From Symbiodinium natans (lineage: Eukaryota; Sar; Dinophyceae; Suessiales; Symbiodiniaceae): a stretch of DNA of 64,000 nucleotides. The stretch is taken from contig CAJNDS010000245.1 in NCBI GenBank assembly GCA_905221605.1, positions 62,001 through 126,000 on the forward strand. The letters are read 5' to 3'. Position numbers and translations under genes: made by a program. Position 1 is the stretch's first letter; each line of letters begins with the position of its first letter. Shown here piece by piece: positions 20,750 to 32,708 of the stretch. The notes under the pieces are model-generated. The model made no database searches. It was given only the letters and a program-made list of their open reading frames with translations, and had not been told where the DNA came from.

Positions 20750-23700
20750 GCACGGGCAGGCTCATGTCTCTGAGGGAAGTTACAAGGTCCCTTTACATGG
20801 TCCCTTATACCTCCTTGTTAAAGGGTTCTGAGGCATGGGCCCTTGATCTTTGTAGGGTATAGAAGGGAAGGGGTATATAAAGGAGTCCCCATTTACGTGC
20901 CCTACTAAGGAACCATGCCGCTACCCTGAGAATGTCATGAAGGGGTTCGGGGCTTAAGGGCTTGAGTGCTGCAAAGCTGGTTCAAAGGGTGTAGATTAGG
21001 GCTTGTAAAGTTCGTTCGGGCTACGGGGTTTAGGGTTGTGTTGAGAACCCCACACCAGGAAAGTAGTAGTCGGTTCTTGAAATAATCGATCACATGCCTC
21101 TTCATGGGACCACTCTTGCGTGATGACAAGCGATCTACACGGCTGCCCTGAGCCAGAAGATTGCGGACTAGTGTCAACAAACCCTACAGACTACATACCT
21201 TAGGTGCTGAGTAGACATAATCTTGACGGGATGGAAAAACGCTTAAGCGAAAAGGCGAACCCTTTGCCCTTTCAAAACTCAGCCAGGAAGAGATTCTTGA
21301 CCGGTAAGCACGCTTTCACATACTTGAGCCGCGATGGACTGTCTGACCCTCAACCCTGCCGCCCCATGTCAACCGAAAGAACTCCCAAACACCCTGCATG
21401 CTGGGATGAGACCTTCAGAGCTTCGCAGTGAGGGCATCATAGTTGGACGTGCCGGGCACACTAAGCATGCCAAGGCTTTCGGCATGCGAGCGCAGTGCGC
21501 GGTGGCTGGAGGCATGGCCGAAAATCTGAATCCTACACGTCCGAAGTAGCCTGCAACTTCGTTGCTTACATGCGAAAAAATACGAGAGTCCAGCAACGGC
21601 GACCGTACCGAGCGCGGACGATGATGCGAGGATGCGCATCCCAAAACGACGACATTCACGAGGATGTCAACCCAGAACCCATGATCTCCGTGACGGCTTT
21701 GAAAAAACCCAGCCACACTGCTCCATCCCGCTTCTTGAAGCAGGCATCGTCTCTGCTTTTGCAGCGCATGCTGGGCCGGCTGGCATCCCAGACGTCCTGG
21801 CCTTTTAAGTCTACGGCTTAGAGGGCTGAGTGGTACCTCAAGGACATGTTTGTTCCCAAGGTCCCTTCAAGAGATTTCCTCAGCATGAGGTCGCAGGGTC
21901 TTCGGTTGAAGAAATTTTGGGTGAAGGGTTTAGGGGAAATTATTGTGTTGTAGGGCGTTTTGCGACCTTAGCTGCTCCAGAGTCCATGCATGAAGAGCAC
22001 CCATGAAATCCCCGCAGTCGCTTGCACTAGGTTTGGAGGCTTATGGAGGTTTGCGAAAATAGGGGACCCCCAACAAGTAGGATTCCCATATAGTAAGGGC
22101 CCCAAGAAGGTACCCCGAATTTCGGAATCCCCCTTATAAGTCTTCTAGGGATTTCGGGGCTCCAGGTGTGATGAAAGAGTCTTGGACATGCAGGTTAGTT
22201 TCTAAGGTAGTCAATTCGTGACATTCAGGAGTTAGAAGGCCCAGAAAAGAAGCCCTTATACTTGGGGCCTCTTAGCGAATCAGATGAACAAGGAAAAGGG
22301 CGTGTCATGAGACTGCAAATAGCCCGTCAAACACGACTGAATTTCATGGGTTGTTTGCTCGTAGCATCGTCTAGAAGTCTTCACGAAATCTTCAAGCCAC
22401 TGCTTGGAAGCACCGTAGAACCAGGCGCTACACGCCAGATCGCATCGCCTGCAGCATCGCAGTCAGCCAGGGCCCCACACTGAGGTCTCTGCACCTGACC
22501 GGCAGGGCGTTGGGTTCAAAATCTAAAGGGTCTCTTGGGCTCAGGGAATTTTTGGGTCGAAAGTTCAGCGGTTTAGGCAGGGTCAGGAAGAGACCCATGT
22601 ATCGATTTGATGATGCTTTGCTGGTGAAGCCTGGTGGGAAGAGGCACCTCGCACGCAAGAATTGTTCCCATATTTCCCTCGTAACTCCATAGGAACCCTA
22701 AATAATTTTCCAATAAGAAGGACCTTCAGATCAAACCCCATCACGCAGCTCTTTTCTGAGCATCGCAGTCGAGGGTTAAAGAAGCCCCAAGAAGCCCGAA
22801 GACGAGCAAGCAAGAAGCTGCAGTGTTTCTTTTCGTGGTCAAAGCATTCGAACTTGCTGCAAATCTTTCAAGCCCGCCCCAAGCTTCTTTCCCTCCCCCC
22901 AACAAGCAAAGCAAGAGCACCCTCCCTAAACCCGTAGTACACTATACATTCCTAAGCCCTAAACGCTTTTCAGCCCGAGCCCGTGGATTTGTTCTTTCAC
23001 GGGTTCATTCCTTCCCGGGAGGTGCATGCAGCGAAGCCTCGGAGACCGACAAGGCTCAACAAACTGTTCGGGGTGCAAGCGCTGGGTTGCCATGTCAGAC
23101 AGGAGCCGAGGTCGTTAGCAACACTTTTCTACAAATCATCCTGTCACAATTATGCTATATACAATTCCGTGTCGGTTCTTGACGAGTGGCATCAGCAGTA
23201 CGAGTGGCATCAGCAGTATGCCAACATCAAGACGAAATTTGAGTACTTTCTCGAGAAACTACAGTAACGGCAAGACACTGTTGCATACGCCATGACAATC
23301 TGCCACTATTTGAGTCACAAACTTCATTCGCTTTCGACGCACAAGACTTATGTCCGCTTTACTCAACCTACCCATTCTACTTAACTGGGCCTTATGTTAG
23401 ATTGGGCTCACCACGAAGGGTTTGCCTGCAAGTACTTGGCACTGTGAAATATCAAAGGTCGGTGAGTACAGGGCTTCGGTATGGTTTCGGCTTCTAACGC
23501 TTTAGGGTCGGTGCCTCGGGTCTGGGGACCTACGCAGACTTGTTGAGCGATCTGGCAACCTGTCTTAAGCCCTAAGCCCAGGCAACCCTAAATTCCAATC
23601 CCCGAAATCCAGGCGCTTGGTCTCCTCAAGGCTATGGAGAGTGCTCTGGTGGAGGCGCGCTTTTTGGCTCATTGGAGCGTGTTCCAAACTGGGGGAGTAT

Positions 23701-24450
23701 CTGTTTTGGGTGTCCAATTATAGTAGGGGGACCGGGGTTTTGGGAAACACCTAAATCAGAGTTCTGATGCGGGTACATGGCGGGACTGGGGGCTGTGCTA
23801 CAACATTTGCGGAAAAAAAGACACATACAGGACATGTGCCGATAATGCCCTGCCGCCTGATGGAAGAGCGAATACTGCATGGCTCGCCCAACCGGCCCAG
23901 TGCATTACGCATACCTGCGGAAACAAGATCCAATAAAGAGGCACCGCATGATGTTTCAATGAAGGCTAAGGTTCGTGCGGTTCTATTTATGGGCGGGCGT
24001 GTATGCTTTCGGGCATGCAGCGGTTATTGTCTGAGGGCGAAGACAGGATCTGCTTCGTGCTGGGGTTTACATGCACTTTTTTTCACCTCAAGGACCAACA
24101 CGTAAGGCTGTTCTGTGTAAAGTGCAATGTAAAGACCACCTGTCAATCCCGATGTACGGCTGGGTCCACAATAGTCAGGTGCTTCGGACACACGCACGCC
24201 ACACCTTCCCGGGCTTCGTACAGGTAGGCGCCAGCGCTGCCATTGCCAGCTTTGCAGCAGCGGGGCTCACGCCTCAGGGATTCGAGAGGGTTAAGGGGGC
24301 TGCAGTTGGGGCTTTGCGTGGCTTTGTGGCAGCTTTGAAACCCCGTGGTGTACCTTACCTTTGTACCCGTAGACATCAAACCTGTGTTGCCGTAGAGTTG
24401 TAATTTTCATGCACTTTATGCACCAAGTGCGCACACAGTCCCCAAGCCTT
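20750..24450. other. Long gene-poor interval
   Basis: No gene is recognised in 3.7 kb. It has telomere-like words, an 18-bp tandem duplication (GAGTGGCATCAGCAGTA) at 23184-23218, and a segment at 20808-20860 that resembles 60232-60290 (GGTTCTGA-G-ATGGGCCCTT). Several open frames of about 100 codons occur on both strands, but none resembles a protein family. Confidence 0.5.
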
Positions 24451-24454
24451 GTTC

Positions 24455-24523
24455 AGGCGCTGGGCTGCTGCTGTCGCATGGCTCTCCACTGCCAGAGCCG
24501 ATGCAGATCCGATCGCGTGCCAA
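24455..24523 (+). CDS. PPR-like exon fragment
   Basis: RRWAAAVAWLSTARADADPI reads as PPR helix B (x-W-x-x-A-V-x-x-L) running into the next repeat's D-P-I. A clearer PPR segment lies 160 bp further on the same strand. The intervening TTTAGGG array would be the intron. Confidence 0.35.
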
Positions 24524-24587
24524 AGACAGAAAGAGGGAGAGATCCAACGAGCGAGAGAGGGAGAAAGAGGGGCAGTGTGGTTTAGGT

Positions 24588-24650
24588 GTAGGGTTTAGGG
24601 TTTAGGGTTTCGGGTTCAAGGTTCAGGGTTCAGGGTTTAGGGTTTAGTTT
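24588..24650. repeat. Degenerate TTTAGGG array
   Basis: GGTTTAGGG units with TTCAGGG and TTCGGG variants, between two PPR-like segments. Confidence 0.85.
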
Positions 24651-24684
24651 AGAGGTCATGAGAGCGGGTCATGGCGAGGGTGGC

Positions 24685-24785
24685 GTCAACGGCAGGTACG
24701 GCGCCTGCATCGCGACCTGCGAAAAGAGCCAGAAGTGGGAGTTGGCCAAAGGCTTAGAACAGGTTAAGCCGGTGCCAAGCTGGCA
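24685..24785 (+). CDS. PPR-like exon (one repeat)
   Basis: VNGRYGACIATCEKSQKW followed by ELAKGLEQV fits a whole PPR. It has the Y-x-x-x-I-x-x-C-E-K turn so common in dinoflagellate PPR proteins, then K-W-E-L-A-x-x-L. An AAG|GTTAAG-like boundary is near 24770. The second of two adjacent PPR-like segments. Confidence 0.5.
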
Positions 24786-24959
24786 GTCAAGTACCCGAGT
24801 TATTTGATTTTGGGCTTTACTGTGGTCAGGTTCAGGTTTGGAAAGTGTTTCACATGCTCATGATCCCGAATTTCTATTTCAGCCCATAGAACGCCCATAG
24901 AAATCTGATGTTTGCATGGAGCTCCCATGTCCAGCCCAGCTCAGAGTTTCAGAAGCCAA

Positions 24960-25252
24960 ACCTCTCCCTATAGACCCGAACCCCCACGCCCTAAGCCTTC
25001 GACCCTAAACCCTACAACCCCAAAACCATAAAACCCGACAAGCCCAAAACCCTAAAATCCTAAAAAAAGGAAAGCAAACCTTACAACCCTAAACCCCTAA
25101 AACCTTAAACCCTAACAGCCTGCAACCCAAAACCCTGCACCCACCCCTAAAACCTAGAGACCCGAAGACGCCTAACTCCCCAAGACCCTAAAACCCTAAA
25201 ATCCTAAAACCCTAAAACCCTAAAGCCCTAAAGCCCTGAATCTAAACCACCC
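24960..25252. repeat. Degenerate CCCTAAA/CCCTAAAA array
   Basis: Dozens of imperfect CCCTAAAC, CCCTAAAA and CCCGAA words. It follows the TTTAGGG block at 24588 and ends in clean CCCTAAAA units at 25188-25225. Confidence 0.8.
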
Positions 25253-27160
25253 TAACACCCCCAGCTTTAAGGCCGAGCTCCTCCTCCGCCTTGCCTGCGA
25301 AGTTGACACGGCTCCCGGGAGCCGGGGGGCCCGGTGCGCAGATTGCATGCTTGGGAGTCAGTTGTTGCTTTCCTGAAGAACATACCCCTGCCAAAATGAC
25401 AGCAACAGTAACAATAACAATGATAACAATAGCAATAATATTAATAATCATAGTAATAATCGCAAAAATAGTACAAAAACTAAAAAGGAGGCTTTGAGTC
25501 AGGGTTTTGGTAGGTTTGCGAAACATCTTCTCATGGGCTTCGTGGCAATAACCACCATGAAGCAGGTTGTGCGCTCTGAAGGCAGGGATTTGGGCAGTGG
25601 TGCGGCTGTAGCGTTTCACAAGCTCTAGGGCTCACGCTGAATACATCCCAAAGACACCAGGCCTTGATGCTCGACCAGAAGTCTTCAACACCAGGGTTGA
25701 GGGTTTAGGGTTTAAGGTTCAGGGTTCAGGGTTTAGGGTTTGGGGTCCAGGGTTTAGACTAACAGTGTCTGGGGTTTCGAGCCTTGAGTTCCCAACCGTA
25801 GACAAGCCCCAGGTATCCTTTGCAACTCCTGCGTCAGCGCATACAGGCTCGTTCGAGAGAATGGCGGAATTGGACTGGAAGTCAGTATTTGGAAGTCAGG
25901 ACTTGCATTGGTGTAGGTTTTAGGCGGCGTGGTGTTGTGGTGGCGTTCGACACTTGTTGGAGGAGGGCTTTGGCTGCTTAACCCATAGCCACAGCCCTGG
26001 GTTCCTAAACCATATACCCCGAAGCCGGTCTTACCCCAAGAGCCCTAAACTCCAAGCCTAAACCCTATAAGCCCTTGCACCTAAGCAAGCCCTAAGCTCA
26101 GCAAACCGCATACCCCAAGTCACGCGAAACCTACAGTGCCGAGCCTGCTGCACAGACGGGGAAAGCAATGGCCTGCCGCGTTGCGCCTAGTGGTGGGGCA
26201 CCTGGCACCCAGCTCTCCATGCGATCGTCCCATTTGACGGTTTAGGGGTTTAGGGTTTAGGGTTTAGGGTTTGGGGGCATCCTAAATGTAGGGCTTCGTG
26301 CTCCAAGAGGAACCCAAAAGGGGCCCATACCTTTTATAGTTTTTAACCCTCGTGTCGTTTCTGTGGAATGAGTTCCTGGGCCTACGGCTGCGGGCTTGTT
26401 TCAAGGGATTGGGTTTGAATAAGGTGGCGGGGTATGCAGGACCGGGTTTTGCAGCTGCTTTTGCTTTACGTTTTTGGTCGCCCGCACTGTCCGAGGAGAC
26501 CAGTAGTCTATTTTTGGAGGGAATAATCATTTTTGAGCAGCTGTTACTGTAACAACTTATGCCCGTTAATGGCCGCAAGTTTAGTTGTTTGTGAGCACCC
26601 TCCAACCGACCACCCTAAACCCTTACACCGTAAACCCTAAACCCTTACACCCTAAACCCCAACTCCCCCCTCAGAATCCCAACCCCAGAAACCCCAAAGA
26701 CCCCCGAGGCCAGCATGACTGAGATCCGCTCGAAGGCTGGGACGTGCTCCCTTTTTGGGTTCAGGGGTCTTAGTGGTTTAGGAGAACAGAGTGGCTCTTC
26801 CAAGAAGCCAACAGGCAGATGTGGGTGTGTCAGTTGGAGGACTCTCGTGTTGTTTGCGTGATTTTGTTGCTGGGTTCAGACTCGGCTTCAATGAGGCATA
26901 CATGTTTTGATGGCTTAGGCAGCTCGGCAGACTAGTGTATTCAGGCATACTGAACCAAGGTTGCAGCATGGAGAGCCCTGCAAGCCGACCTTGCACGCAA
27001 GGAGCTAACCTCCAAAAACCAGCCAGGAAGGTTGTACGCCTCTCACGAAGCCCTGCACTCAAGCCCCCAAGTGACTTAAGTCAAAGTGGCGTGGGGAGAA
27101 GAACAACGAGACCGCCTTTCAGATGCAGCGCCCAGCAAAACCTGCCCAAGTCTCACCAGC
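25253..27160. other. Gene-poor interval
   Basis: No gene is supported. A degenerate AAC/AAT trinucleotide stretch lies at 25399-25470, and TTTAGGG patches at 25684-25757 and 26240-26275. A weak PPR-like reading (PQVSFATPASA) lies at about 25810-25845. Confidence 0.4.
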
Positions 27161-27162
27161 GG

Positions 27163-27222
27163 CAGGTGGACGACATCACCGTGGGCGCCTGCGTCAGCTG
27201 CTGCGAGAAGGTCGAGATTTCA
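27163..27222 (+). CDS. PPR-like exon fragment
   Basis: QVDDITVGACVSCCEKVEIS matches PPR helix A (D-x-I-T-x-x-A-x-x-S-x-C-E-K). It is very close to the 24685 repeat in the CEK turn. The frame is open from 26935, but only this part looks coding. Confidence 0.45.
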
Positions 27223-28670
27223 GCATTCTGTTGCACTCCAGGTACCCAACTATTTAGTAGCCTAGTGGTGCCCTTTGCCCTTTTCTTGGATCTGGGTTTC
27301 CTTCGAAAGTAGCAAGGGTGCCCTTTTTATAATAGTAGGTTGCTGGGCTACCAAGATTATGGGGCAAATGCAGCCCGAAGCTGCAAACCCGACGATACAT
27401 AATCCTTGCTCCAGACTCTGCTTTTGGCTGACGAGCCGAGCTCTTCACAACTGCATTTTTGTTGCAAGAGCGGCCCCTGTCCAAGCACATTCTGAAACCC
27501 TTTCTTGGATTCAGATGCAGGGGCCGAAAGGAGTGCAAACAACTTAGATAACTTAAGGCATATCAAAGATGGACCAATCGGTAGGTCCCCAGTATGGTGC
27601 GGCACGAAGCAGAGGCGACCCAAAGGGCTGGGAACCGTTCACCATTTAAGGCCACACTGTCCCCTCTCTGCTTGTAGACCCAGAAATCGGATCCCGACAA
27701 AAAAAGCAGTTCCCTATACTGGGGACTTTTTTTGCTTTTTTCGACCCCACTTCGGGTCTATCGGGGGTTTAATTTAGTGCGTTTGCTGCAAGCAGGCAGC
27801 GCAGTGGCGCTGGGCGCAGGGGGCGCGGGCTCCTCAGGTCTCCTGTGCTTTGTTTGCTGTGTTGCTGTTCGGGGGGGAGTCAGGTCAAGTGTAGTTTTGG
27901 GCGGTTGATGGAGAAATGGAATCTATGGTCCTAGGGGCTGTTGGTTCAATCTTGTAGATACTAGTGCTTCTAGCCTGGCTCGTGAGCTGACTTTGTCAAG
28001 CGCGCTCAGGCTGGGGACGCTCTCGAGCCGCGCCATCCGCCCGACGATGACCTCGTTCAACGCGGCGGTGGCAGCCCCACCATGCAGAGACCGGGGCAGA
28101 GCGGAGTGACCAGCGACAAGCATAATGAATAATGTGGAGGGCGGACCAACCAGTGATAAAGATTTCCGTCTCTTTTTCAGCTTTGCACTCCGAATCATCT
28201 GAGTTGAGAGTCTGGGTGCACCAGAGCTGGACCAGCATGAAGAGATACGAGAGCGATGAGGGCCGAAGATCTGAAGAGGGCCGGAGGTCCTACACAAATT
28301 CCCCTAATCCTCGACATCGTGAGCTCTGACTCAGCTCCGAACATTGAGACCATTTCTAGGGGTCTTGGGCTGTTTAGGTTTTCTGGATTATAGATCCTAT
28401 GGAGGTAGGAAAGACCACAGCTGAACGGACTGAAAAGCACCTGCATCTGTACAGCCTGACGCCGAAGAGGAGGTCGTCCGAAAGAGATGATCAAGGATTT
28501 TACGGTTCCCCCCCGCCCGTCCCTTCTCAGCTTGCCAAAACTTCATCATCACTTCATCATCAGTACACTCAAAAGCGGTTTGAGAATTCCAGGATTCCCT
28601 AAACCCCAAACCCCTCAACCAAACTAGTTGACTCCTCGCCTCTCTCGCGAATCTGGGCCTTGTGACTGCA

Positions 28671-28725
28671 GGTCTCCGCGCTGGAGGCTTCCTCCTCGTG
28701 GGGCAAGGCCAGGCTCAGGGGCTTT
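28671..28725 (+). CDS. PPR-like exon fragment
   Basis: Starts just after GACTGCAG at 28672 and reads VSALEASSSWGKARLR, like the end of helix A and start of helix B (S-A-L-x-x-x-x-x-W-G-K-A). The acceptor-like context supports it; the motif is short. Confidence 0.3.
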
Positions 28726-28929
28726 GGGCTTTGCGCTTAGAGGGGCGCGCCATGTCTTGAAGCAAGGTCGGAGGTTCCTGTGGAGGGTCCAGGGTTTTGG
28801 AGTCTAGATAGGCCAACTGCTTTTCAATGAGGACGACGTGCCCAGCGAGAGAGGCCGCCTTGAACAGCCACCGCTTTTTTCTAAAACCTTTGCCGTGCAC
28901 TTCTCCAAAATCTTGGGTCCAAGGAGTCC

Positions 28930-29262
28930 CCAAACCCTAAACCCCAAGTAAACCCCGAACCCTAAACCCTACAACCCTACAACCCTACAACCCTAAAGCC
29001 CTAAAGCCCTAAAACCCTAAACCCTACCTGATTGCTAACTCAGTGAAGGCACTCGAGTCCATGACGGGCATGTCGTGGGCCACACTGGAAGTCGATGTGC
29101 GCCTGCTTAGGGTTTGGGGGGTTAAGGATTTTTCGGGTTTTGGGGGGTTTTAGGGTTGTAGGGTTTTAGGGTTTTAGGGTTTAGGGTTTTTGGGTTTAAG
29201 GGTTTTTAGGGTTTTTCGGTTTTTGGGGTTTTTGGGTTGAGGGCTTTAGGGCTTTAGGGCTT
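28930..29262. repeat. Telomere-like repeats, CCCTAAA then TTTAGGG
   Basis: CCCTAAA/CCCTACAA units (28930-29028), about 80 bp of unique sequence, then GGTTTTAGGG/GGTTTTTGGG units (29107-29262). The left-CCCTAAA, right-TTTAGGG arrangement is repeated here. Confidence 0.85.
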
Positions 29263-31796
29263 GAGCCTCTTCCCCTCGACTCCCCCCCAAGGGGCTGGAC
29301 TGCAAACACTGGAAGCTCAGAGCCTTCAAATGTTGCAAGGGTGGAAGGGTTTAAGGTTCAGGGTTTCGGGCAGCCCTCTCATCCCAAGCCTCGGTCTTCT
29401 AAGAGGGTCATGTTCGTGACATTGATTACGCAGATGTGGTCTTTAGGGGTTGAGGGCTTAGGGTTTTTTGGGGTTCAGGATCTGGGTTTGGGATTTGGGT
29501 GCTGTCTGCAGTCTTTCGGCTACGTAACATTCGGCTTGGGGGGGGTGTATACTTCCGCTGCTGGTCTCCTGATTGAGAGTTCAGGCCTTGAATTTTACTT
29601 TTGAGGAGTTCGATTGTGGGAGTTTGGGTCAGAGTTCGGGACTAGTCCAGGTACTGACGCGGATTGCTGCAATTGCATCCTGCAGCAGGCGCCACTCCCG
29701 CTAAAAAGGGAACCCTCAGTTTGCATGGTCTTGTGCCTCCTCTCTCGCTCTCCCTCCCCACTCTCTCTTTCTGTCCTTGGTGCTCTCCTCTCTCCGTTTA
29801 GGGGCTTACACTGGGAAACCCAGCCTTTTTCTGAGCGGCTCATCTGAGAATCTCATAAAGGACGTTTAGAACTATGACCCACAAAAACAGTTAGGCCCCT
29901 AAAGGATTGGGTGCTGGGGTTGAGAGGAACCCCCAGAAATGCCTATACGTATTGAATTCCCTGAACTGCCATGAAGTTCCCTCACTTTGCACCCCACAAA
30001 TTCCAGGACCTCCGTACATCCCGCACCAAAAAAATCGCCCCAAATCCTACGCCCTGAGCCGGAAACTCCAAATGCTCGAACCCCAAACCCCCCCACCCCG
30101 AAACCTTCCAACCACTGAAAATAAAGGCAATGGCAACTGAGCCTCGACCTTCTGGATAAGCTGGGTCCGGGCCCTTGCCAGCAGGGGTGTCTTCAGAGTT
30201 TGTAGGTTTTGGTTTGGGGTTTAGGCTCTCGGTTTGGGATCTGGAGATTGGGGTTTGGAGCTTGAGATTGAGGGCTGGGTACTCTGGTTGTTTTAAGGGC
30301 TGGTTTGGACACGCATGTTTGCACACGGCTTCAAGGCAATCGGGGTCAGATCCCAAATTTCGACATCTCGGTGGTTTAGGGTATGACGTTTAGGCTTTGA
30401 GCCTCCGGTTGCCGCAAGCTCATGCTTCGGGATGGGTGCATGAGGCTGTGTGGATGCTCCTGTGTGGTAGGAGTTTAGGGTTGAGGTACTTAGGCTACAT
30501 ACAGCTTGTATGGTTTATGCAGCTTGTTTGCTGACCTTGTGCAGGCGCTGCCGACGATGGGGTTGCAGCTGCGGCGTGGCCCCCAGCCGGCGCCCCAGCC
30601 TCATGGACCCTACAGTACCAGTTTAGGGTTTCGGGTAGTAATCCCCTTACACCCTGAACCCTACCAGTTTAGGGTTTAGGGTAGTAACCCTGTTACGCCC
30701 TAAACCCTTCTGGAGTTTTCGGGTGTTGTGGAAGCCCTCAGCACGAGGTTCTGGAGGACTGCGAGCGGTCAGCTCAGCCCGCTCGAGCTCGGTCCTCAGC
30801 CCTATGGGTTCACGTCTCCAATTCTTGGTGCTTCTTTGGGTTCAGGAAGAGGTTGCTATGACTCGAGTTGGGCAGATGGTGGTATATTTGTGTATATTTT
30901 CCTCTTCGGAACCAATCTGGGGGCATCTTTCGACTTTGCGGTGGTTTTTTACTCACTTGCAGGGGGGCCCGCTCTACAAACGACCCACGCCCCAACGAAA
31001 ACAAAAAAGCAGGGGGGAAAGGGCAGAGGGGGGGGGGGGGCCACCGGAAGCCTTACGGCCAAGAGCCTTTGGGCCCTGATGTTTTCCTGTCTTCCATGGC
31101 CCTCAAGGCCCGAGGTGTAGGGTGTAGGGTTTAGGTGTTAGGGTAGCCCTGAGACTGTCCCAGGCTGAGTCCAATGCCCTTCATACGGCCCAAATCCTTT
31201 AGGCCTGATTCCTGCCTTGGCTCCGTGAAGAAACTAAGCCCTACACATGGGTGGTGCCCGAATTCTTTTGGGGCGTCCACACAGGATCCTTGGGGGCTGT
31301 ATCGGCGCCTTAGGCCCGTGGCAGGCCCTACGGAGCTCACTACCAAACAGTTCGCCGGTGGCTTTATTACCTACCTATCTATCGCAATTGCGCAGAATAC
31401 AGGCTTGGAGTTCTCAAGGTGAAGCCTTCCTTGATGGCAGGTACCTCAGCTCCTAGAATCCCTCGAGGCGCTGGAGAGGCGGTTTCTTCACACTCAAGCG
31501 CCGGGAGAAAAAGGTCTCGGTAGATCATATACTTAGAGCCTTGCGGTTTTCAAGAGCGACATTAACAATAAGTGAGCCCCCCCCCCCCACTTTCTGCTCC
31601 CTGACCTACTGTCGCCTCCGAGATCCTGAACACCGCCATCCCCGATCACTTCCACTCTGCGAACCCCATAAAAGAAAGCCTGCAGACATCGCTTTGTTTT
31701 TGTCTGGTAATAAAGCTCCTGGCTTGTTGCTGATGTCAAGACCCCTACGGCCAGGGTCATCAAGTTCTTGGATGTCGGCCCAGGCTCAGCGCAGCC
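29263..31796. other. Gene-poor interval upstream of the hydrolase gene
   Basis: No gene is supported in 2.5 kb. A 45-bp tandem pair (CCAGTTTAGGGTTT-GGGTAGTAA) lies at 30618-30708, with G-runs at 31028-31041 and C-runs at 31578-31589. The last 100 bp before the hydrolase ATG are unremarkable. No promoter element is visible, as expected where TATA boxes are lacking. Confidence 0.5.
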
Positions 31797-32708
31797 ATGG
31801 CCATGAAAAGCTGCTTCGTTGAGGTCTGTGGTCGTGAGATGCACTACACCGAGTGGGGAGCTGACGCGTCCTGGCCGGATAAGCCTGTACTCATTATGTG
31901 GCACGGCCTCACGCGGTGTGCCCGAGATTTCGACATTCCCGCAAAGTACTACAGTGACATCTACCGTGTGCTGTGCCCAGATACTTTGGGGCGTGGCTTG
32001 TCTCAATGGGCCGTCGAGATGGAGGAATACTCCGTGCGAAGCTATGCGAAGCAGGCTGGGGAGTTCGTAAGCAAGACATGCGGCGAGAACGCTATCGTCG
32101 ACTGGTTCGGCACAAGCATGGGTGGCATCATTGCGATCAATGCGTGCACCGCAGGCGGTCCACTCGACGGGCGTATCCGCAAGCTCCTTCTCAATGACAT
32201 CGGCCCGGAGCTGAACCAGGCAGCAATTCAGGAGATCGCAAAGAACGCAGGCAACCAGCCGATCATGGACAAGTTCACGGACCTCGTCGCCCACCTCCGC
32301 CGCATGTACGAGGTAGCGGTCGGCCCTGCAGAGGGGGAGCTGGACTTTACTCTTAGTACCCAGCATATCTACCGGCGCCTGCCGGACGGGCGCTACACGC
32401 TGCACTTCGATCCGCGGATCGGTACCATCGTACAGCAGCGTGCCACGCGGCTCGTCAGTGAGAGTGACGATCCATGGACGGAATACGACAAGTGCACGGC
32501 GAAGGAGATCCTCGCTGTCCGCGGGACGAAATCGATGCTGCTGCTTGAGGAGGGCCACCAGAAGCTGGCGTCGCGAGGGCTGGCCTGCCCTGTTCGGCTG
32601 GTTGAAGTTCCCGACAAGGGCCACGCGCCCCTGTTCGCCACCCCTGAGGAACTTCAACTTTCCGACTCCTTCTTCCGAGACGGTCAATCTCAATGCGCCC
32701 TACAATGA
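31797..32708 (+). CDS. Alpha/beta hydrolase, bacterial type
   Basis: 303 residues in one exon. The start ATG at 31797 has good context (GCAGCCATGG). The oxyanion-type WHGLTR is at 35-40, the nucleophile elbow GTSMGG (Ser107) at 105-110, the NDIGPEL signature at 133-139, and GHAPLF with His276 near the end. It resembles soluble bacterial MhpC-like hydrolases with the LCPDTLGRGLSQW stretch near 60. The position that in relatives usually reads RGADSDLL, carrying the catalytic aspartate, here reads RGTKSMLL (242-249), so the acid appears replaced by Met247. The substrate is unknown. GC content and lack of introns contrast with the telomere-like flanks and suggest transfer from bacteria. Confidence 0.85.
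   Translation: MAMKSCFVEVCGREMHYTEWGADASWPDKPVLIMWHGLTRCARDFDIPAKYYSDIYRVLCPDTLGRGLSQWAVEMEEYSVRSYAKQAGEFVSKTCGENAIVDWFGTSMGGIIAINACTAGGPLDGRIRKLLLNDIGPELNQAAIQEIAKNAGNQPIMDKFTDLVAHLRRMYEVAVGPAEGELDFTLSTQHIYRRLPDGRYTLHFDPRIGTIVQQRATRLVSESDDPWTEYDKCTAKEILAVRGTKSMLLLEEGHQKLASRGLACPVRLVEVPDKGHAPLFATPEELQLSDSFFRDGQSQCALQ

Noticed and set aside
27923-28297. 124-codon minus-strand frame with Ala/Leu-rich C-terminus
   Set aside because: No family resemblance, no signal or membrane segment, and the flanks look non-coding.
31533-32693. 386-codon minus-strand frame opposite the hydrolase
   Set aside because: It is the antisense of a clearly conserved gene, with no recognisable domain.
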